Positions 60,151 through 64,000 of a DNA stretch of 64,000 nt are shown one piece after another. The first letter of the stretch is position 1. Every line of letters begins with the position of its first letter. A program made the translations under genes and the position numbers. Below the pieces are notes generated by a model. It was not told where the DNA came from and ran no database searches. It worked only from the letters and a program-made list of their open reading frames with translations. The DNA is from Micromussa lordhowensis (Eukaryota; Cnidaria; Anthozoa; Scleractinia; Lobophylliidae): positions 14,207,414 through 14,271,413 of the forward strand of contig OZ026595.1 of the NCBI GenBank assembly GCA_964020085.1, read 5' to 3'.

Positions 60151-60686
60151 AAAACAGCTGTCATTGTTGGCGCGAAATAAACAAAACAGCTGTAATTGTT
60201 GGCGCAAAATAAACAAAACAGCTGTGATTGTTCGCGTAAAATAAACAAAACAGCTGTAATTGTTGGCGCAAAATAAACAAAACAGCTGTAATTGTTGGCG
60301 TAAAATAAACAAGACAGCTGTAATTGTTGGCGCGAAATAAACAAAACAGCTGTAATTGTTGGCGCGAAATAAACACAACAGCTGTAATTGTTGGCGAGAA
60401 ATAAACAAAACAGCTGTCATTGTTGGCGTAACATTGTTGGCGCAAAATAAACAAAACAGCTGTAATTGTTGGCGCAAAATAAACAAAACAGCTGTAATTG
60501 TTGGCGCGAAATAAACAAAACAGCTGTAATTGTTGGCGCAAAATAAACAAAACAGCTGTAATTGTTGGCGCAAAATAAACAAAACAGCTGTAATTGTTGG
60601 CGCGAAATAAACACAACAGCTGTAATTGTTGCGTAAAATAAACAAAACAGCTGTAATTGTTGGCGCAAAATAAACAAAACAGCTGT

Positions 60687-61396
60687 CAATGTGTGCGCGA
60701 AATAAACAAAACAGCTGTCATTGTTGGCGCAAAATAAACAAGACAGCTGTCAATGTGTGCGCGAAATAAACAAAACAGCTGTCATTGTTGGCGCAAAATA
60801 AACAAAACAGCTGTCATTGTTGGCGCGAAATAAACAAAACAGCTGTCATTGTTGGCGCAAAATAAACAAAACAGCTGTCATTGTTGGCGCAAAATAAACA
60901 AATCATCTGTAATTGTTAGCGCAAAAAGACAAAACAGCTGTCATTGTAGGCGGAAAATAAACAAAACAGCAGTCATTGTTGGTGCAAAACAAACAAAACA
61001 GCTGTCATTGTTGGCGCAAAATTAACAAAACAGCTGTCATTGTTGGCGCAAAATAAACAAAAAAGCTGTAATTGTTGGTGTGAAATAAACAAAACAGCTG
61101 TCATTGTTGGCGCAAAAGAAACAAAACAGCTGTCATTGTTATCAGAAAATAAACAAAACAGCTGTCATTGTTGGCGCAAAAGAAACAAAACAGCTGTCAT
61201 TGTTATCACAAAATAAACAAAACAGCTGTCATTGTTGGCGCAAAATAAACAAAACAGCTGCCATTGTTGCGGCGAAATAAACAAAACAGCTGTCATTGTT
61301 GGCGCAAAATAAACAAAAGAGCTCTCATTGTTGGCGGACAATAAATAAAACACATAAACAAAACAGCTGTCAAGGTTATCACAAAAAAAAAAAAAA
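60687..61396 (+). repeat. Degenerate block D12 (long form)
   Basis: AATCATCTG (CATCTG at 60904) replaces AACATCTG, and GTTATCAGAAAAT (61139) replaces one GTTATCAC. The terminal tract is an uninterrupted run of 14 A (61383-61396). Confidence 0.92.
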
Positions 61397-63940
61397 CAGC
61401 TATAATTGTTGGCGCAAAATAAACAAAACAGCTGTAATTGTTGGCGTAAAATAAACAAAACAGCTGTAATTGTTGGCGTAAAATAATTAAAACACCTGTA
61501 ATTGTTGGCGTAAAAGAAACAAAACAGCTGTAATTGTTGGCGAGAAATAAACAAAACAGCTGTAACTGTTGGCGTAAAATAAACAAAACAGCTGTAATTG
61601 TTGGCGTAAAATAAACAAAACAGCTGTAATTGTTGGTGAGAAATAAACAAAACAGCTGTAATTGTTGGCGTAAAATAAAAAAAACAGGTGTAATTGTTGG
61701 CGTAAAATAAACAAAACAGCTGTAATTGTTGGCGTAAAATAAACAAAAAAGCTGTAATTGTTGGCGCGAAATAAACAAAACAGCTGTAATTGTTGGCGAG
61801 AAATAAACAAAACAGCTGTCATTGTTGGCGTAACATTGTTGGCGCAAAATAAACAAAACAGCTGTAATTGTTGGCGCAAAATAAACAAAACAGCTGTATT
61901 TGTTGGCGCGAAATAAACAAAACAGCTGTAAGTGTTGGCGTAAAATAAACAAAACAGCTGTAAGTGTTGGCGAGAACTACACAAAACAGCTGTCATTGTT
62001 GGCGCAAAATAAACAAAACAGCTGTCATTGTTGGCGCAAAATAAACAAAACAGCTGTCATTGTTGGCGCGAAATAAACAAAACAGCTGTAATTGTTGGCG
62101 TAAAATAAACAAAACAGCTGTAATTGTTGGCGCAAAATAAACAAAACAGCTGTAATTGTTGGCGTAAAATAAACAAAACAGCTGTAATTGTTGGCGCGAA
62201 ATAAACACAACAGCTGTAATTGTTGGCGAGAAATAAACAAAACAGCTGTCATTGTTGGCGTAACATTGTTGGCGCAAAATAAACAAAACAGCTGTAATTG
62301 TTGGCGCAAAATAAACAAAACAGCTGTAATTGTTGGCGTAAAATAAACAAAACAGCTGTAATTGTTGGCGTAAAATAAACAAAACAGCTGTAATTGTTGG
62401 CGCGAAATAAACAAAACAGCTGTAATTGTTGGCGAGAAATAAACAAAACAGCTGTCATTGTTGGCGTAACATTGTTGGCGCAAAATAAACAAAACAGCTG
62501 TAATAGTTGGCGCAAAATAAACAAAACAGCTGTATTTGTTGGCGCGAAATAAACAAAACAGCTGTAATTGTTGGCGTAAAATAAACAAAACAGCTGTAAG
62601 TGTTGGCGAGAAATAAACAAAACAGCTGTAATTGTTGGCGAGAAATAAACAAAGCAGCTGTCATTGTTGGCGCAAAATAAACAAAACAGCTGTCATTGTT
62701 GGCGCGAAATAAACAAAACAGCTGTAATTGTTGGCGCAAAATAAACAAAACAGCTGTGATTGTTGGCGTAAAATAAACAAAACAGCTGTAATTGTTGGCG
62801 CAAAATAAACAAAACAGCTGTAATTGTTGGCGTAAAATAAACAAGACAGCTGTAATTGTTGGCGCGAAATAAACACAACAGCTGTAATTGTTGGCGAGAA
62901 ATAAACAAAACAGCTGTCATTGTTGGCGTAACATTGTTGGCGCAAAATAAACAAAACAGCTGTGATTGTCGGCGCAAAATAAACAAAACAGCTGTAATTG
63001 TTGGCGCGAAATAAACAAAACAGCTGTAATTGTTGGCGTAAAATAAACAAAACAGCTGTAATTGTTGGCGTAAAATAAACAAAAGAGCTGTAATTGTTGG
63101 CGCGAAATAAACAAAACAGCTGTAATTGTTGGCGAGAAATAAACAAAACAGCTGTCATTGTTGGCGTAACATTGTTGGCGCAAAATAAACAAAACAGCTG
63201 TAATTGTTGGCGCAAAATAAACAAAACAGCTGTATTTGTTGGCGCGAAATAAACACGACAGCTGTAATTGTTGGCGCAAAATAAACAAAACAGCTGTCAT
63301 TGTTGGCGTAACATTGTTGGCGCAATATAAACAAAACAGCTGTAATTGTTGGCACAAAATAAACAAAACAGCTGTAATTGTTGGCGCGAAATAAACAAAT
63401 CAGCTGTAATTGTTGGCGAAAAATAAACAAAACAGCTGTAATTGTTGGCGCAAAATAAACAAAACAGCTGTAATTGTTGGCGAGAAATAAACAAAACAGC
63501 TGTCATTGTTGGCGCAAAATAAACAAAACAGCTGTAATTGTTGACGCGAAATAAACAAAACAGCTGTAATTGTTGGCGTAAAATAAACAAAACAGCTGTA
63601 ATTGTTGGCGTAAAATAAACAAAAGAGCTGTAATTGTTGGCGCGAAATAAACAAAACAGCTGTAATTGTTGGCGAGAAATAAACAAAACAGCTGTCATTG
63701 TTGGCGTAACATTGTTGGCGCAAAATAAACAAAACAGCTGTAATTGTTCGCGCAAAATAAACAAAACAGCTGTCATTGTTGGCGCGAAATAAACAAAACA
63801 GCTGTCATTGTTGGCGCAAAATAAACAAAACAGCTGTCATTGTTGGCGCGAAATAAACAAAACAGCTGTCATTGTTGGCGCAAAATAAACAAAACAGCTG
63901 TAATTGTTGGCGCGAAATAAACAAAACAGCTGTCATTGTT

Positions 63941-64000
63941 GACGTAAAATAAACAAAACAGCTGTCATTGTTGGCAGAAAATAAACAAAACAGCTGTAAT
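63941..64000 (+). repeat. Variant cassette G, copy 7 (cut by the window end)
   Basis: GTTGACGTAAAAT and TTGGCAGAAAAT are present; the TTGGCCCG monomer would lie beyond base 64000. Confidence 0.9.

Larger units (their letters stand above)
1..64000 (+). repeat. Satellite DNA array, 32-bp monomer, whole window
   Basis: The same 32-bp unit repeats head to tail from the first to the last base and the array runs off both window ends. Nearly every monomer carries CAGCTG preceded by an A-rich stretch containing TAAACA and followed by ATTGTTGGCG. All copies read in the same direction; no reverse-complement monomer was seen. The commonest changes are at fixed positions: GTAATT to GTCATT after the E-box, ACAAAACAG to ACACAACAG or AAAAGAGCTG, and the dinucleotide after TTGGCG (CG, CA, TA or AG, numbered classes 1 to 4). 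No promoter, terminator, tRNA, rRNA or mobile element is recognisable. This is satellite DNA of a eukaryotic genome by length and organisation (inference). The species and any centromeric role cannot be read from the sequence. Confidence 0.99.
59811..64000 (+). repeat. Macro-unit 3 (partial, runs off the window)
   Basis: It begins with D11; the long D12 follows 876 bp later. The intermediate short block (equivalent to D6 or D9, a 685-bp step) is missing. A one-base deletion, GTTGCGTAAAAT near 60630, accounts for 876 instead of 877. The right part has extra sequence around 62.6-63.3 kb resembling the 43-48 kb family (GTGATTGTCGG, CAATATAAAC, GTTGACGCG). Confidence 0.87.

Noticed and set aside
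1..64000. Hundreds of long open frames on the minus strand
   Set aside because: They overlap in all frames, share the 32-residue repeat set by the DNA period, use non-ATG starts in many cases, and stop only at GTCATT or similar variants. No gene structure, domain or codon signature is seen. They follow from a stop-free repeat.
1..64000. CRISPR array
   Set aside because: A 32-bp repeat is in the right size range, but the copies abut directly with no spacers and there are no cas genes.
1..64000. Plasmid or phage iteron array
   Set aside because: Iteron clusters are short and sit next to a replication gene. Here the array fills 64 kb with no rep gene.
1..64000. Telomeric or subtelomeric repeat signal
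   Set aside because: No TTAGGG, TTTAGGG, TTAGG or similar runs were seen on either strand.

Overview
The whole 64 kb window is one uninterrupted tandem satellite array built from a 32-bp monomer (roughly 2,000 head-to-tail copies). Every monomer I read has the same orientation. I found no unique sequence, transposon, RNA gene or credible protein-coding gene. A pure satellite of this length with nested higher-order repeats points to eukaryotic heterochromatin (pericentromeric, centromeric, subtelomeric or sex-chromosome-type). Nothing in the sequence lets me name the species.

Monomer. A reference copy lies at 14356-14387. It is about 37% GC and contains, in order, an A-rich segment with a forkhead-like TAAACAAA, the 8-bp palindrome ACAGCTGT (E-box and PvuII core CAGCTG), a SOX-like ATTGTT, and TTGGCG. 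The two bases after TTGGCG define four classes, numbered here as class 1 (CG), class 2 (CA), class 3 (TA) and class 4 (AG). Class 1 completes an E2F-like site, TTGGCGCGAAA. A 14-bp half-monomer (marker TAACATTG) recurs and is best explained as a class-3 monomer that lost 18 bp.

Higher-order structure. Almost every spacing between related segments equals 32a + 14b bp. Examples are 270 (8 monomers + 1 half), 398 (12+1), 1066 (32+3), 1112 (33+4) and 2168 (66+4). Layout: (i) about 1-16,100, four copies of a block with a characteristic half-monomer spacing, interleaved with two degenerate D blocks; (ii) about 15,740-23,690, block X copy A, with a 1112-bp repeat and a near-perfect 2168-bp tandem duplication; (iii) about 23,700-35,550, 398/1066/1823/5207-bp families; (iv) about 35,550-41,240, block X copy B, 19.8-20.0 kb from copy A; (v) about 41,240-49,300, 3.1-3.4 kb units each with one D block; (vi) about 49,300-64,000, macro-units of 5335 and 5175 bp plus a partial third, each with two or three D blocks.

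The minus strand of the regular monomer has no stop codon in any frame, so it gives hundreds of overlapping open frames of up to about 450 codons. These are by-products of the repeat and are not annotated as genes. The array reads as a record of unequal crossing-over and conversion, and the order of several events can be inferred. Offsets were obtained by matching landmark variants by eye; no alignment was run.
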